Origin: Earliella scabrosa
Taxonomy: Eukaryota > Basidiomycota > Agaricomycetes > Polyporales > Polyporaceae
Assembly: GCA_022605405.1 (NCBI GenBank)
Contig: JABYQQ010000015.1
Location: 682,001 to 746,000 of the forward strand
Direction of reading: 5' to 3'
Length of the DNA: 64,000 bases
Positions 1-11,990 of the stretch are shown one piece after another (position 1 is the stretch's first letter; the number at the start of each line of letters is the position of its first letter). Below the pieces are notes generated by a model. That model ran no database searches, was not told the origin of the DNA, and saw only the letters and a list, made by a program, of their open reading frames with translations. A program made the translations under genes and the position numbers.

Positions 1-1222
1 GGGTGCTTTGAACACTACGCCAAGCTCCACAGACACGACGCGACATTCACGCGATATCTGAAAGGGACGGAATGGATCTGTCGCTGGGATATGATGATGG
101 GTGCAATGCGAGCCGAGCGAGAGTATGCGCTCCTGGCGTATCTCCCATACCCCCTCGTCGCGTTCTTCCCGCTCTTCCAAGACCGCGGCGGGCCGAAGGT
201 CGAGCGACCGAAAGCAGATTGGGAGGTGCGTCACCTAAAACCCGTCTCCTTGAAATCGAACCAGCGGACGAGAACGTGCTGACATCCCTGTCCTGCTTCC
301 ACAGCACTACACCCAGACGAAGATGAACGACGAGATTTACAAGTCACTCGGGCGCTGTCTGCGCACCGCGGCGACCCGGAGCGGTGGGTCGTACCGGCAC
401 CTCTCGTCTGAGCAGGTGTTGCAGCTCGAGCTCGCGCCGTACCTGAACCGGATCATCTCCCCGCCCCTGCGCCCGGTGAACAGCCAGGTCATCCGCCCGG
501 CAGAGAAGGCGCTCCTCGCGCGGCTCGTGAGCATCATGGCGACGCTCGAGCTGCGGTTCGTGCAGGAGAAGACGGAGGAGGGCCAGCTCGTGTACAGGCT
601 CGACCCGCCGATCGATGTGTTTGTGACGTACGACGGGAAGCGCGCGGCGGACATCGCGGTGTCGCGGTATGCTGTGAGGCACCTCGTCGCGGCGGAGGTG
701 AGAGATTCGGGGCTGCTGTACCGAGGGCTGGGGCTGACGCGGTCGACAGATCGATGCACAGGTCATTGCTCGCCATGCTGAGAGTGCGGAGAAGAGCAAG
801 ACGGACAAGTCTTCTTTCTTTGGTGGAGGGTGAGTGACTTCTGCTCCGCCGCGCGCGACGGGCTATGGGCTCACCATGTGCATGCGCGTATGCTTGCTGT
901 CGGACAGGCGTAACAAACCCCCTGCGGGAGAGGAGGCGCTGCCAGCTGCGAAGCGAGTGCGACAGGACGACAAGCCTGCAGAGAAGGTGTGTCCTTGCAT
1001 GCTTGTCATGTTTCATTGTACTGTCACCGATCACGCCTTGTACCCTGCATCCAGGTTGCCGTCGACTTCTTTGGCAGGCCAATTGTACCCAAGGAGAAGA
1101 CCGACAAGGGTGGCAGCGTGAAGAGTGGACCGAAGGTGGTGCCGTACCGGGTGGCGTACAAGTTCAATGAAGGGAACTCGGCCGCTGTCCGCAAACCCGT
1201 CAAGGTGTCTGCGTTCCTGTAG
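1..1222 (+). CDS. CTF18: CTF18, alternative clamp-loader large subunit, C-terminal part
   Basis: This is the 3' part of a gene whose 5' end lies before the window. Exons are 1-225, 305-697, 762-829, 908-986 and 1055-1222; all junctions are GT-AG and in phase. The visible protein (about 247 residues) carries the conserved C-terminal region of Ctf18: the stretch ending LAYLPYPLVAFFPLF, then a helix-rich block with RFVQEKTEEGQLVYRLDPP, and the closing segment VDFFGRPIV ... YKFNEGNSAAVRKPV. In known family members Ctf18 is the large subunit of the RFC variant that loads PCNA for sister-chromatid cohesion; its C-terminal tail binds Ctf8-Dcc1. The AAA+ ATPase core is not in the window. The gene is convergent with the aminotransferase gene, with about 350 bp between the two stop codons. 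Identity is inferred from motif resemblance. Confidence 0.85.
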
Positions 1223-1568
1223 GCTATGCCGCACGTCTCTGGAGCTCGCACGGTGGCACTCATTCCAGGACGCCGCCCGGCTGTATTATGACTGTAACTT
1301 ATCCACCATTCGGATCACCCTGTTCGATGCATGTTCTCGATAGTTGTATGAATGGCTTCCGAGGACCAGAGATCTATTAGGACTAGACTAGCTACGGTAT
1401 GTACGATGAACGAACAGTGTCCCGAATCATTGCGCGTAATAATGATAGTATGCGTGCTTTTGTGCGTTGGATGTCAAGACTGGAGCGTGTGGGGTAGATG
1501 ACTATGGCTACATGTGTGGGGGGTGAGAGAGAGGATGCGAGACAGAGACCAAGGCCAAAGTTCCGAGT

Positions 1569-3150
1569 CTACTTTTGCTCCACAGCGAAGAATTCACGAA
1601 GCACCTCCCCGAGGATCGTGAGACCTTGCTCCATCGCCTCCTCAGTGCCTGCAAACGTTGCACGCAGGTAGTTGACGCGCTGTCGAAGTCCTCGTCAGCA
1701 CCCGCCACACATATGAAACCAAATAGCAAGTGACACTCACGTCTTCGACCGGGTCCTCCATGTTGTCGTACTTCGCGTCCGCAGGCAGTGCGAATATCGC
1801 GGCAGGCATGATGACGAGCCCGCTGTCCAGGCAGAGCTCGAACAGCTCCTCCATGAGCTCCTTGACGTTCGTCCTCGGCGCCGTCACGTCCCTGCTCTGC
1901 ATGCGCCGGTCCGCGCGGTACCGCGGGTGCTTCTCCATCTCGACGCGGATCCACACGAACATGCCCGCCTCGGGGGGCTCCGCGCGCGCAAAGCCCGTCG
2001 GCGAGACCTCGCGCGCGAACAGGTCGAGGAAGAACGCGCGCCGGCGGTGGTACTCGGCGCGGAGGGAGCGCACCCAGCGGTCGAAGCCCGCGAGCTGCCA
2101 GCCGTGCTCCGCAAGCATCTCCGTGATGAGCATCTGCCCGAACCCGTGCGGGTGCATCGTCGACGAGTCGGTGTACGAGACGAGCGCGTCGTGGAAGGAC
2201 GCGTTGGAGGTGATCCAGCCCAGGCGCATGCCGGGCGCGAAGACCTTGGAGAAGCTGTCGACGCGCATCACGCGCCCGTCGGTGTCGAGCGAGAGGAAGG
2301 AGCGCGCGAAGGGCATTGCGAGGTCCGTCGTGGGCTCCGAGGGCGCGGCGTACTGTAGGAAGTAGTACGGGTCGTCCTCGATGATGATCAGGTCGTACCG
2401 CTGCGCGATGGCGTAGATCTGCTGCCGGCGCTCGAGGCTGAGCGTCGAGCCCGTCGGATTCTGGCCGCAGGGGATGAGGTAGATGACGTGGGGTCGCCGG
2501 CCGCGCGCAGGGTTCCACTCGGCCAGGACGCGCTCGAGCTCTTCGGGGATCATCCCGCCGTCATCCATTTTGATTCCAACCCACTTGATCCCTTGTGCGA
2601 GGGGGACGTTGGTCACCGAGCTGAACGAGAACTCGTCGGCAATAAAGTGGTCGCCGGGCTCGCCGAGCAGTCGGAAGCACTTCGTAATACCGTCCGAGTT
2701 ACCGAGCGTGAGCGTGCAGATGTGGTCGGAAGGCGAGTGGTAGAAGTTCGTGAGTTCCGTTACGACACGCTGCGCGTCGGGAAGACCTGCGCCGTGGCTG
2801 TACTGGAGACCGGTCTGTATTGGTATGGCGCATGGCTCGTGTGTAGAGGATGTAAATTTGTGCGAGGGGGCGCTCGGGCCAGCTTTCCTCCACGTTGCGA
2901 CGGGGTCCTCTTCAGCAACGGACGCCATCTCGTACTCGACTTTGCGGATGGGGTAGAGGGAGAAGTGGGGATCACCTGGAAGATCGTCAGACGTGGACGC
3001 CCACACAGCTGGGTGGATCTACGAACCGTTTGCTAGTGAGACCATGTTTGGCTTGCGCCGCGTGAGTTTCCAGATAGCCTTCATCGGATTAGGTTTCCGC
3101 AGGCGCGCCTCGGTGGAGAGGTGGTGATCAAGATCGACAGAAGTCGCCAT
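1569..3150 (-). CDS. ARO8: PLP-dependent aminotransferase, class I/II, Aro8 type
   Basis: Exons on the minus strand are 3150-3027, 2975-1741 and 1679-1569, giving 489 residues. The start is the ATG at 3150; a TATATATA run lies about 60 bp upstream. The N terminus has KPNPMKAIWKLTRRKPNMVSLANGDP-type sequence typical of the Aro8/kynurenine aminotransferase family, which recognises aromatic or 2-oxoadipate-type substrates. Fold type I hallmarks follow: CGQNPTG, the IIEDDPYYFL block whose Asp contacts the PLP pyridine nitrogen, and SFSK with the Schiff-base lysine near residue 285, followed by PGMRLGWI. Length fits the family. The expected activity is amino acid:2-oxoglutarate transfer in aromatic amino acid or lysine metabolism; the exact substrate cannot be read from the sequence. 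The first intron uses a GTTCGT donor. Confidence 0.88.
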
Positions 3151-4676
3151 GGAGGAAGAGGATGCAAGAGTCATTGAGGGAGGACCGAGACTGGAAGCAG
3201 GTCGTTCTCGATATATATACACTGCGAGGGAGTGAAGAGAGGAGTCAGCTCAACTCAGCAGAGCAGTGGGAGATGATGGATGTCAGTCGTCGCGAGGCAT
3301 ACAGCATTATATACACACATGAAGGCTAGACGACATGCACGGATCCGGATACCACGTACGCTTCGGGTTTCCAACGAGGCGGTGATCCGGCGAAACTGCG
3401 TCTAGTTGGAATGCAGCGGGTCCGAGTCACTGGCCACGAGCGCGCTGGAGCACTGGCATTGGCTCTTTGCTCCCCAGACGCGCACGCCGCACTCGGTGTC
3501 CGAGGCGAGGGGCGGCCCAGGGTGTGTTTTACCTGAGCTGAGATGGCAGTAAGCGACACCAGGGGCGGAAGCGGTGTCGTGGCGTGCTCGCTCACTGGTC
3601 AAACGATGATTAAGTCCGCTGTGCGATGCATGCAGTGCTTGCAGACGCCGCTGCGTGGTAAGACGCAATATCCGCGCTGGTGAAATGAACGCGCGGGTAC
3701 CTGTGGAAGGTTCGGACTCCGTGAGTCGCGGCGAACTTCGTATAATGAACTCTACTCACATACGTCTCTCTGCCGCCGTTTCGTGCTTGACAGGTTGGAA
3801 TGATCCACATCTAGCGCGGTGGTCCACACGGTACCCTCTGCGCGGCGTCAGGGTGGTGAAGGGCAGCTGGTCGAGAACAAAGTAGCGGTGCAAGCCAACC
3901 TTCGCAGTCACGGTCGACATCGGTGTGGCTGTGCTTCAAATCGCAAGCTTGCATAATCCTCCGATCAGCTTGACGGAACATTGCGGGTCGTTCGGTCCGA
4001 GTGCGACAGCGAGCACGAATATTAACGAACTTGAAGACGGGTTCAAGTTGGGGACGAAGGAGAAAGTGTGCGTCACGACGAATGCTAGAGGTTTAAATAC
4101 GCCACCACTACCACCAGCCCTCTGCCCTTGTTCGGGTGCGACAAACCTACTCCGGGGGCGATCGCAAAGTATGAAGCTGAAAAGGAAGACGCGCTACAGC
4201 CGGATATGGCATGCACATCGTGAACGCGTGAAGCGGGCGTAAAGCTCACCAGTGTTGTCGCGTACCAACATATGGTTAGTCTCGAGATACGAGTCAGTCT
4301 AGCGCTGGCAGTGGCACCAACATGAGTATGACGTGCGGAAATGTAAACAACTGCGAGATAGCTGATTTGATCTATAGTACATTTGGTGATGCGGCTAACG
4401 AGAGCGATACATTGAGTGTGATAAGTTACACGGGGACCGTGTGTTCAACAGAATGGCTGTACATAGCGAAACTTGTAGACTGCGCCTGAAGGTGAAGAGG
4501 GGGTTATGAGAAAAGCGAAAGGAGCGACATGGGTAGTGGCGACCACAACAAATTGACAGCATGTTACAAGCGAAGACGAAAGCGAGCGGCGAGAGTGGAC
4601 GGATAGTTGACGTTGAATGAAAACAGGTATGCGAGTGCGGGAGGTATCTGCAAGCTGGATGACAATGTGGCTCTAC
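3151..4676. other. Intergenic stretch, no gene recognised
   Basis: The first 80 bp hold the presumed promoter of the aminotransferase (TATA run near 3210-3220). I see only short ORFs without recognisable motifs, and no tRNA-like structure or repeat. Confidence 0.5.
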
Positions 4677-5592
4677 TTAATGCTGGGATATCGCAGGGGA
4701 AATGGTCCGACGCAAGGTGTCCCGAAGGTTCATTAAACTTCGAGTTGCGTGCATACGCATGGTGGCGAGTGGTCGTCGCCGCTGGCCATAGACGTATTTT
4801 GCTACCGAGTACAGTCGATCTCGGAGAGTGGTGACTAGAAGGTAGGTGACTGTGCATTTGAGTTTAATGTCGGTGAGATGTGTCTAGGGCCCATCAGTTC
4901 GGAACCACTTACCGATGACTTCGAGGAGCTCGTCCGAGGGTAGCTTCTCCAAGTCGAGATAGTCATCTCCCCTGCCCGGCGGCAGCGCGGGAACGGGACG
5001 TCCGTGCGCGAAGGAGCAGTCGGAGTGAAGTCGTCCTATCACGGCATCATCGTCATCCAGGAGCTGTAAGTGGGACGAGTCAATCACCGAAGCGCCGAGC
5101 CGATCGAGAAAACGGCACGAACAGTCAACGTCTCCGGCGTGATCCTCCATGTATACTCCATACGCGTCGGGAGGAAGGTCTCGTCGGGACTGCGGCGTCG
5201 GGCCCGACTCGGTCAGGGACGTGGATCGAGTCAACGGGTAGATAGTTTGAGAAGGACACTCACAGCACTCGGACAAAGGCAGCATCGAACAGCTCCATCG
5301 TGCCTTGCAACACCTCGCCCTCTATCCTAATCACCGAGGCGTTCTTGCCATCCCATACGATCTCGGCGACGGTCTCCCCATCCCGATCGAGCACAGACGT
5401 TGTGGATTGCTCACACGCGGGAAGTTTCTCCTGCGACCAGTTCGCCCACGTCCAGCTGCGGCTGCTGAGCGAGCTTGCCCTGGATCGTGGTGGACCGGCG
5501 AGTGAGGTGGAGGTGCGGTAGAGGATCTCGCCGGTGGCGCAGTCCACGAGCGCTGTGTCGTGGATATCAGTGGAGGTGAGCTTGAATAGCAT
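4677..5592 (-). CDS. DUF6593-like small fungal protein
   Basis: The model has exons 5592-5264, 5189-5123, 5063-4913 and 4849-4677, all GT-AG and in phase, giving 239 residues. The start MLFKLTSTDIHDTALVD, the central EYTWRITPETLTLL, the block IGRLHSDCSFAHGRP followed by LPPGRGDDYLDLEKLPSDELLEVI, and the hydrophobic tail VTYLLVTTLRDRL match my memory of the DUF6593 proteins abundant in Agaricomycetes. Their function is unknown. The 59-nt third intron uses an unusual GTTCGT donor; reading straight through it would look like a frameshift, but splicing restores the family order exactly. No membrane signal or catalytic motif is evident. The last exon beyond DRL is less certain. Confidence 0.68.
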
Positions 5593-6960
5593 CGTGATTC
5601 GGCCGCTGCAGTGGGTCGCGATGACGATGATGGAGTCAGGCCCGAGAGGTGGAGGCAAGAGCTCGAGGTCCGAGTCGAGTCAAGGGCGCGAGGAAGGGAT
5701 AAGCTGAAAGCCCGGGCGTAAGAGAGGGCTTCTGAGCTGGTGGACCCCATTGTCCGCCTGGAACGTGCACTCATTAAGTACAGATAATGAGCCATTGGAA
5801 GCGGGTGGGTGCCATCAGACGAGTCCTTTCTCGACGCTGCTGACGCGAGTTCTAGCGAGGAGGAGAGGATTGCTTAGCGGGATGCTCCAAGCGCGAAGTA
5901 CAAAGGGGATCCTTACACGGGACTTGTGTTTTGAAGTGCGTAAGCGAAGTCTGCTTCCACGAGATATGTCCGTTACGTCCGTGGGTGAACATCCTTGCAG
6001 CTCTCAACTGAGCTTCGACACAAGCAGGGCAGTTGAGCGAGCGTAACATTGAGCATGAGCATTTGCTCTCGATCCTTGAACATGAACACGAGTCGCTCGC
6101 GGAGGGAGGAGGAAAACAGATGGAGACACCGCTGCCAGGCTGGCGGCAGTTTGGCCAGGTGTAGCGCCCATGCCATATTGGGAAGCCTGAAAGAGCTTCC
6201 ACTCTGGACGAGTTGTTAGTTCTCATAAGCGACCATCATCTCCCCGCTCACTAGCAATCGAGGTCACGCATGGAGAATCGAAGCGGTATGTAAGTGTTAC
6301 TTCATCTTGTTGTATGCCGAGGAAAGCGTTCATGGATCAACCAGCAACTCACCGATCGCGCTCGGGCCTCAGATGTGGTCTCTTCGCCCAGTCTTTCTTG
6401 TACTACATGTGGCCGCCTTGTACTCGAGACTAATCAGAGCATACACATCTTAACATCTCAACGCCCTACCTCTAGCCACCTATTCTGTTTCATGGCCCGG
6501 GGAGCACGACACCGACCTACCGCAGGAATCAGGATGCTTATCATTAACACGAGATCCTGCCATCCTGGGGTAGCTCTCTGTCATCTTTGCGCACCGGTAA
6601 GTCGTAGCCCATCTAACATCTCTGCTGTGCCTCCGAACCACCAGACAACGGGATGAGAGCTCAAGGTGCAGTGCTCAGTTTTCCTCAGCTATGGGCGCCA
6701 GCGAACCCTGCCTAAATGAGGACACCTAGATAGGCCCTAACCCCAGGATAGGGTTCCGGGTCTGGATTCTGCCGCTGCGCGGAAAGGCGGGGATGCGGGG
6801 AAGGGTCAGGTGGGTTCCCCGCGTCTGCTCCCCCGCATTCCGTTGATGTCCCGTCCTGCGCATCCCGTCACTGCTCTGACTCCTTGAGAACGTCCTCGAC
6901 AGCCTATAAAGCACTGGATAAGCCAGCATGAACCACGTACACACCGCTAACCAATTCTAC
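5593..6960. other. Intergenic stretch before the acyl-CoA ligase
   Basis: No gene is recognised. A minus-strand ORF at 5973-6176 has a protein-like composition but no motif I can name. A TATAAA at 6905-6910 is the likely core promoter of the downstream ligase. Confidence 0.45.
6905..6910 (+). promoter_or_regulatory. TATA box of the acyl-CoA ligase gene
   Basis: TATAAA lies 18 bp before an in-frame ATG (6928) and 50 bp before the next one (6961). The spacing favours 6961 as the used start, because transcription would normally begin after 6928. Confidence 0.45.
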
Positions 6961-9613
6961 ATGACGAACGGTGCGTAACAAGCATTTCCCTGCACAGGAG
7001 TCTCAACAACGCGTCCTAATCGACATCCACACCAGAGGCCCTTAAGTCTTTCAAGCCCACCGCTGCGAGCATTCCGCCTACTGGCGTTGGTTATCGCCTC
7101 CGTCTGCCCAAGGGTATCCCTGTGTATCATCATGCACTGGTACGTCCATCCCATTACTCGATAATGCTTCCCTCTCGTTCATAATCAAGCTCGAACTGCG
7201 TCCAGAACCCCCTTGCTTTCGTCCTCCGTGCTGCTCAAATCTATCCCAACAAGCTCGCGATAGTACACCCTGACGTCAAGAGTCCTGTCATTTACTCCTA
7301 CGCTGTCTGGTGCGTCTCGTATTGGGTCCGACGCAATCGTCTCTCGATACGACCCTCAAAACCAGGGCACAGCGCATCCAGAATCTCACCTACGCGCTTA
7401 TACAAGCTGGCATTAAGCCTCGGGACCGTGTTGCGTTCATTGCACCCAACACGTGAGTGCTCTTATCTCATAAACAGATGGGATAGCTCACAAGCGACGA
7501 GTAGCCCTGCCATAGCTGGTCTGTGAACACGTCTTGCTCTTATTCATCGTCAATGGTGATCGCTCATGACTTCGACTCCCACAGAGGGTTACCAGGGTGT
7601 GCTTGGTGCTCGAGCGGTCATTTGTCCCATTAACACGCGGCTCACCCATGGAGAGGTCGCGTACATCCTAGAGCACTCGGAGTCCAAACTAATCTTTGTC
7701 GACCACGAGTACACCCACCTCGTCCTCGGCACGAAGATACCTTTCATTGTGATAAACGACACTGGCAAGGACGACTGCCCTTATGAGCAATTCCTGGCCG
7801 GCGGTCGCAAGTTCAGCGCTGAACGGGGTTGGGCGGGATTAGAGTGGGAGCAAGACGAGAACGCTCCCTGTGCATTGAACTACACGTAAGTGTCTCCGCC
7901 GTGACTGTCAACTTGATGCATTCTCAATACCGACTCCTGTAGCTCGGGCACTACTGGACGCGTAAGTATCGTGGAGGCATTTGTGTACAAACGTCTCAAT
8001 ACTGACTCACGAGACAGCCTAAAGGCGTCCTTACGACACTTAGAGGTCAGTTCCTCCCTGAGTTGAGGATTGGTGTGTCGTTCTCTGACCTATAGTAGGG
8101 TCCTACTTGGCTGCCATCGCCAATGCATACGAAACGCAGTACGTCATAACCGTCTTTCTCCTCACTACGGGTGCTGAGCAATGTACGATAGGATGACCGT
8201 TAACTCTACGTACTTATGGTAAGCATCAGCTGTCAGAGACTTGGTTGGTACCATGTTGATGTACAATGCGAACAGGATCCTGCCTATGTTCCATGCCAGC
8301 GGCTGGACATTCCCATGGGCCATCACATTTGCCGCCGCTGCACAGGTCAGCGCACTGCAATCATGAGATGGTTTCATGTTTCTGTAACGAATATCGCCAC
8401 AGATCTGCTTGAGATCGGTGTCGTACCCGCACATCTGGCACCATCTCACCAGCTCTGGTGTGACGCACTACTGTGGTGCCCCGACGGTACAGGTGAGGAT
8501 CTAATCGCTCCGACCCAAGGCTACGCACGGTGCTGAAACATGGGCAGATCGGTTTGATCAACGCGCCGCAGGCGAGACGCCTGGAGCGACCGGTATACGC
8601 GATTATTGCCGGGTCTGCACCGACTGCACACCTCATCGGCGAGCTAGAGAAGATCAACATTAGACCTATTCATGTCTATGGTCTGACGTAGGTGCCCTGT
8701 AAATTATGCTGGTACCGGACGCTCGCTCACGATCCCGACTCCACCGCAGTGAGGTAAGAAACCGTCTAAATGGTGTTGGAACGACGACACCGACTGCATT
8801 TACGCACAGACATACGGCCCGTCCACAAAGTGCTACATCCAGCCCTCGTGGTCCACCCACTCGCTCGAGGAGCGCGCGAAGCTCATCGCGCGCCAAGGCA
8901 TCCCCTTCGCGACCGCGGAGGAGGCGCGGGTCGTCTTCCCGCTCAAGGAAGGCGACAGCCCGGACGCGCCGCTGGTGGACGTGCCCCGGGACGGCAAGAC
9001 GATGGGCGAGATCGTGTTCCGGGGCAACATTGTCATGAAGGAGTACTTCAAGGACCCCGAGGCGACGCGCAAGGCGTTCCGCGGCGGGTACTTCAACTCG
9101 GGCGACCTCGCCGTCTGGCACCCGGACGGGTACATCGCGATCATGGACCGCAGCAAGGACATCATCATCTCTGGCGGGGAGAACGCGTCGAGTCTCGCCA
9201 TCGAGCAAGGTGAGCATTCCCCTGCGCGCCGTGCGTTGGATGTCGATGGCCGTCGTAATATTGACGTTTGGTCTTGTAGAACTTGCGACACATCCTGACG
9301 TGCTCGAGGTGTCCGTCGTCGCGCGTTCGCATCCGAAATGGGGCGAGCGGCCCATGGCATTTGTCATCCTGCATCCGCAGAAGGCGGAGAAGTGGGCGGG
9401 GCGCCACGGCGAGTTCGAGAAGGACTTGAAGGCGCACGCACGCAAGCGTCTCCCAGGGTTTGCGTGCCCGGAGTGGGTATCCGTCGTGACAGAGCTTCCG
9501 GTGAGTGCAACTTGAATGATGGGGTTGAATTGCTCTTTGAGGCTTGGCCACAGAAAACCTCCACGGGCAAGATCCAGAAGGTAGAGCTCCGGAAGGTCGT
9601 CGCCAAGTTGTAG
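6961..9613 (+). CDS. Acyl-CoA ligase (AMP-forming), probably peroxisomal
   Basis: Seventeen exons: 6961-6970, 7036-7139, 7206-7309, 7366-7452, 7505-7518, 7585-7885, 7943-7961, 8018-8045, 8099-8138, 8192-8218, 8276-8345, 8403-8492, 8548-8687, 8750-8753, 8810-9209, 9280-9500, 9554-9613; 572 residues with consistent phase. ANL-superfamily motifs appear in order: the P-loop TSGTTGRPKG, HASGWTFPW, VYGLTETYGP, the YFNSGDLAVWHPDGY hinge region, DRSKDIIISGGENASS and the A10 lysine in PKTSTGKIQK. These enzymes adenylate a carboxylate and pass it to CoA. The protein ends in AKL, a canonical type 1 peroxisomal signal, which suggests fatty-acid or small carboxylate activation for beta-oxidation. The 10-, 14- and 4-nt exons are forced by conservation of the protein. 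An in-frame ATG at 6928 is an alternative start. Confidence 0.88.
8750..8753 (+). other. 4-nt microexon (TGAG) in the acyl-CoA ligase
   Basis: The upstream exon ends in GGT CTG AC before a GTAGGT donor. The downstream exon opens ACATACGGCCC. The conserved GLTETYGP motif needs one Glu codon between them, and the only AG..GT-bounded unit that supplies it is TGAG at these positions (preceded by CCGCAG, followed by GTAAGA). Confidence 0.72.
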
Positions 9614-9857
9614 ATACATTGGGGCGTTCAATACAGAGCCCAGTCACTAGACGGGCGCGAGAATGGGGAGCTGCTAGATGTATAGTAGTTGTACGGACGG
9701 ATGCTTTTGTTCGTGTTCTAAGGCGTGAGTCCTGTTGAGTCACGAGAGACATGCAGTGGTGATGCAGTATCCTTGCGAGGTGATGGAGGAGGTACGTAAT
9801 ATGCAGATAAATACAGCGGCGGGGGTACGTGAGGTATCGCGTTCGGGCACGAGGTCA

Positions 9858-11643
9858 CTATGAGGCCTTGTCGCCGTCTGGGGCAGGGGGCTCGTCCACA
9901 GGGACAAGGGGTTGGGCTTTGCTTCGGAGGAGAGCCAGACAGTGTTGTCCACCGCAGGCGGCATCGACCGCCGCCCACGAGCCGCCCTCCTTGCGGACGA
10001 CGACAGCGGGGGTCTTCTGGTCGTCGATGTCATCGTCACCGAGACCGAGCTCGCCGACGACTTGCCGACCCCACGAGTACATCGCACCACCCTTCGTGAT
10101 GGCGAGGTTGTTGTTCGTGCCGCAGGCGATGTGCACCACGGGGTCCGTCGAGTCCGGGAAGGTGACAAGCGCGGGCACCGGGAGGCAGTCAGGGTACTGT
10201 CGGTCTTTGAACGCCTCGTCATCGTCCGCGAGGCCAAGCCGGCCCTCCTCCGACAGGCCGCACGCATACACACGGCCGTCAGAGGTACGGAAGAGAGTGT
10301 GAAGGTCGCCGCCTGCGATTTGCACGACAGTCGCACCCCCGAGCTCTTCCTTGCTGAGCCCAATGACGCGCTTGGGAACGTGCACCTCGCGGTTGACGCC
10401 TGCGGCAGGGAGGCCGGTGCCGGTCTGACCCTTCGAGTTGACACCCCAGCCCCAGGTGTTCCCCTCGTCGTCGACAGCGAACGAGTGGTTGTTGCCCGCG
10501 CCGATCACGACAGCCTTACGTGCGCGGGTACCGAGGGTGATCTTCTCGGGCGCGGTGCCAGATATTTTGCGGCGTTCGATGACACGTCGGCCTAGTTGGC
10601 CTTCCTCGCCGGTGCCCAGCGTGTAGATGTTGCCGAGGTTGGTCAGCAAAAGGAGGTGGTTGTTCCCCGCTGCGGCAGACACCCAATGCTCGTCCTTGAG
10701 GTCCAGGACAGGGACGGGCTTGTACTGCTTCTTCGAATGACTGGAGAAGCCTACGAGACCTTGGTTGCCCTTTGAACACGTTGAGATGGGCAGCTCGTCC
10801 GAGAAACGCAGGGAATAGACGTACAGAGAATGCACCCCAGGCGCGAAGTTCACCCTTGTCACTGATAGCGGCAGAGAAACTGTCACCAGCCACAATCTTG
10901 ACCGCCCGGAACCCTTCCTCCACGAGGGTATGTATAGGAACGGGTTTCCATACGGGATCCTGAGTCTTCTCATCGACCTCCACAGCAGCCCGGTCATCTT
11001 TGGGGTCGGGAATCATGACAGTGACACGACCAAGGGCACCGTTGTCGTTCGTTCCGCACGACCATATCTACGAAACATCAGTCAAAGGAGGCGGAACAGC
11101 TAGAGTAAAACTCACTGTGCCCTTCTCGTCCACAAAGAGGGTGTGGAGACCACCAGCTGCGATAGACTCTAAACCCGCCTCATCGTCTCCGAACGACCCC
11201 TCCTCGATATGCGAAGCCACGAAAGCGTTCTTTCTAGGCTTGTTGATCTCCTGATTGTAGTCCATGGCAAGCTGACTCATCTCCCCGGAGCCCCATGTGA
11301 AGAGCTGCAGAGGGGGGCGATAGTGCTGTGGTCGACCGGGGAGCGGGTTGATGGCCTGGGGCACCTTGCGGACGCGAGCCGGGGCCTTGCCCTTTTCCTT
11401 CTCGGACTTGGGCTTCGCTTTCTCGACCGCTGAGCTCTTCGGCTTTGCCACAGCCTTGCCTGGGACCTTGCCATTGGGGGCGGCGTTGGACTTGGGCTTT
11501 TCGACGTTGGCGGCCCCGGCGCGGAGCACACGCTTCGCCGCGGGAGCCTTGTCGGCGTCGGGGGAAGCAGCGCGTTTTGAGACGCGAGTGCGCGACTCAG
11601 GAGGAGCAGCCGTGCTGGCTGCGCGAGCGCGTTTGGGTGGCAT
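9858..11643 (-). CDS. RCC1: RCC1, Ran guanine-nucleotide exchange factor
   Basis: Exons are 11643-11116, 11067-10825 and 10769-9858, giving 560 residues. The first roughly 115 residues are rich in Lys, Ala and Pro with several basic clusters, fitting a nuclear localisation and chromatin-binding tail. Seven propeller repeats follow, each recognisable by a W/Y-x-x-G ... G-x-L/T-G pattern, for example FTWGSGEMSQL, WSCGTNDNGALG, YTLGTGEEGQLG, WGWGVNSKGQTG and YACGLSEEGRLG. This architecture is that of RCC1/Pim1/Srm1, which converts Ran-GDP to Ran-GTP on chromatin and so drives nuclear transport and spindle assembly. The gene is convergent with the acyl-CoA ligase and diverges from the kinase gene across a 347-bp shared promoter. 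Another RCC1-repeat protein is possible, but the basic N tail plus seven blades makes RCC1 itself the best call. Confidence 0.83.
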
Positions 11644-11783
11644 GGTGGATGGTGGTGGTTGCGGGAAGAGGAGCGGGAAGTGCTTGTGGCAGAGCAGAGA
11701 GAGCCCTTTTCTCGGCCCAAAGACCCGGAAAAGTTGAACGCAGACGCAAACGCGCGCGTGACGTGAATCGCGAACAGCCGCGG

Positions 11784-11800
11784 CACGTGAAAAGCACGTG
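11784..11800. promoter_or_regulatory. Paired CACGTG boxes in the RCC1/kinase divergent promoter
   Basis: CACGTG occurs at 11784-11789 and 11795-11800, with starts 11 bp apart, about one DNA turn. The palindrome is the core site of bHLH (Cbf1/Pho4-type) regulators. It lies between the RCC1 start (11643, minus) and the kinase start (11991, plus). Use by either gene is inference. Confidence 0.4.
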
Positions 11801-11990
11801 AGCGGTGGCTGCTGTTTGTTCGTGCTTGGCACCCGAACATTACCGCCAAACGGGGCCAAACAGGCCGACGCTGAGGACAACGACGACCACGACGACGGAC
11901 AAGACAACCGCTCTCTTTCTACGCTGTCTCTGCTTTCTTTCTCTCTTCTGGCTCCGTTGGCAGGGCTAGCACTCCCCCCAAACGACTGGC

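Noticed and set aside
1730..2365. 211-codon plus-strand ORF opposite the aminotransferase
   Set aside because: It is the antisense shadow of a well-supported exon with PLP motifs.
5064..5130. Apparent one-base frameshift in the DUF6593-like gene
   Set aside because: A 59-nt GTTCGT...TTACAG intron removes the problem and gives the expected family order TLTLLDDDD; the aminotransferase gene also uses a GTTCGT donor.
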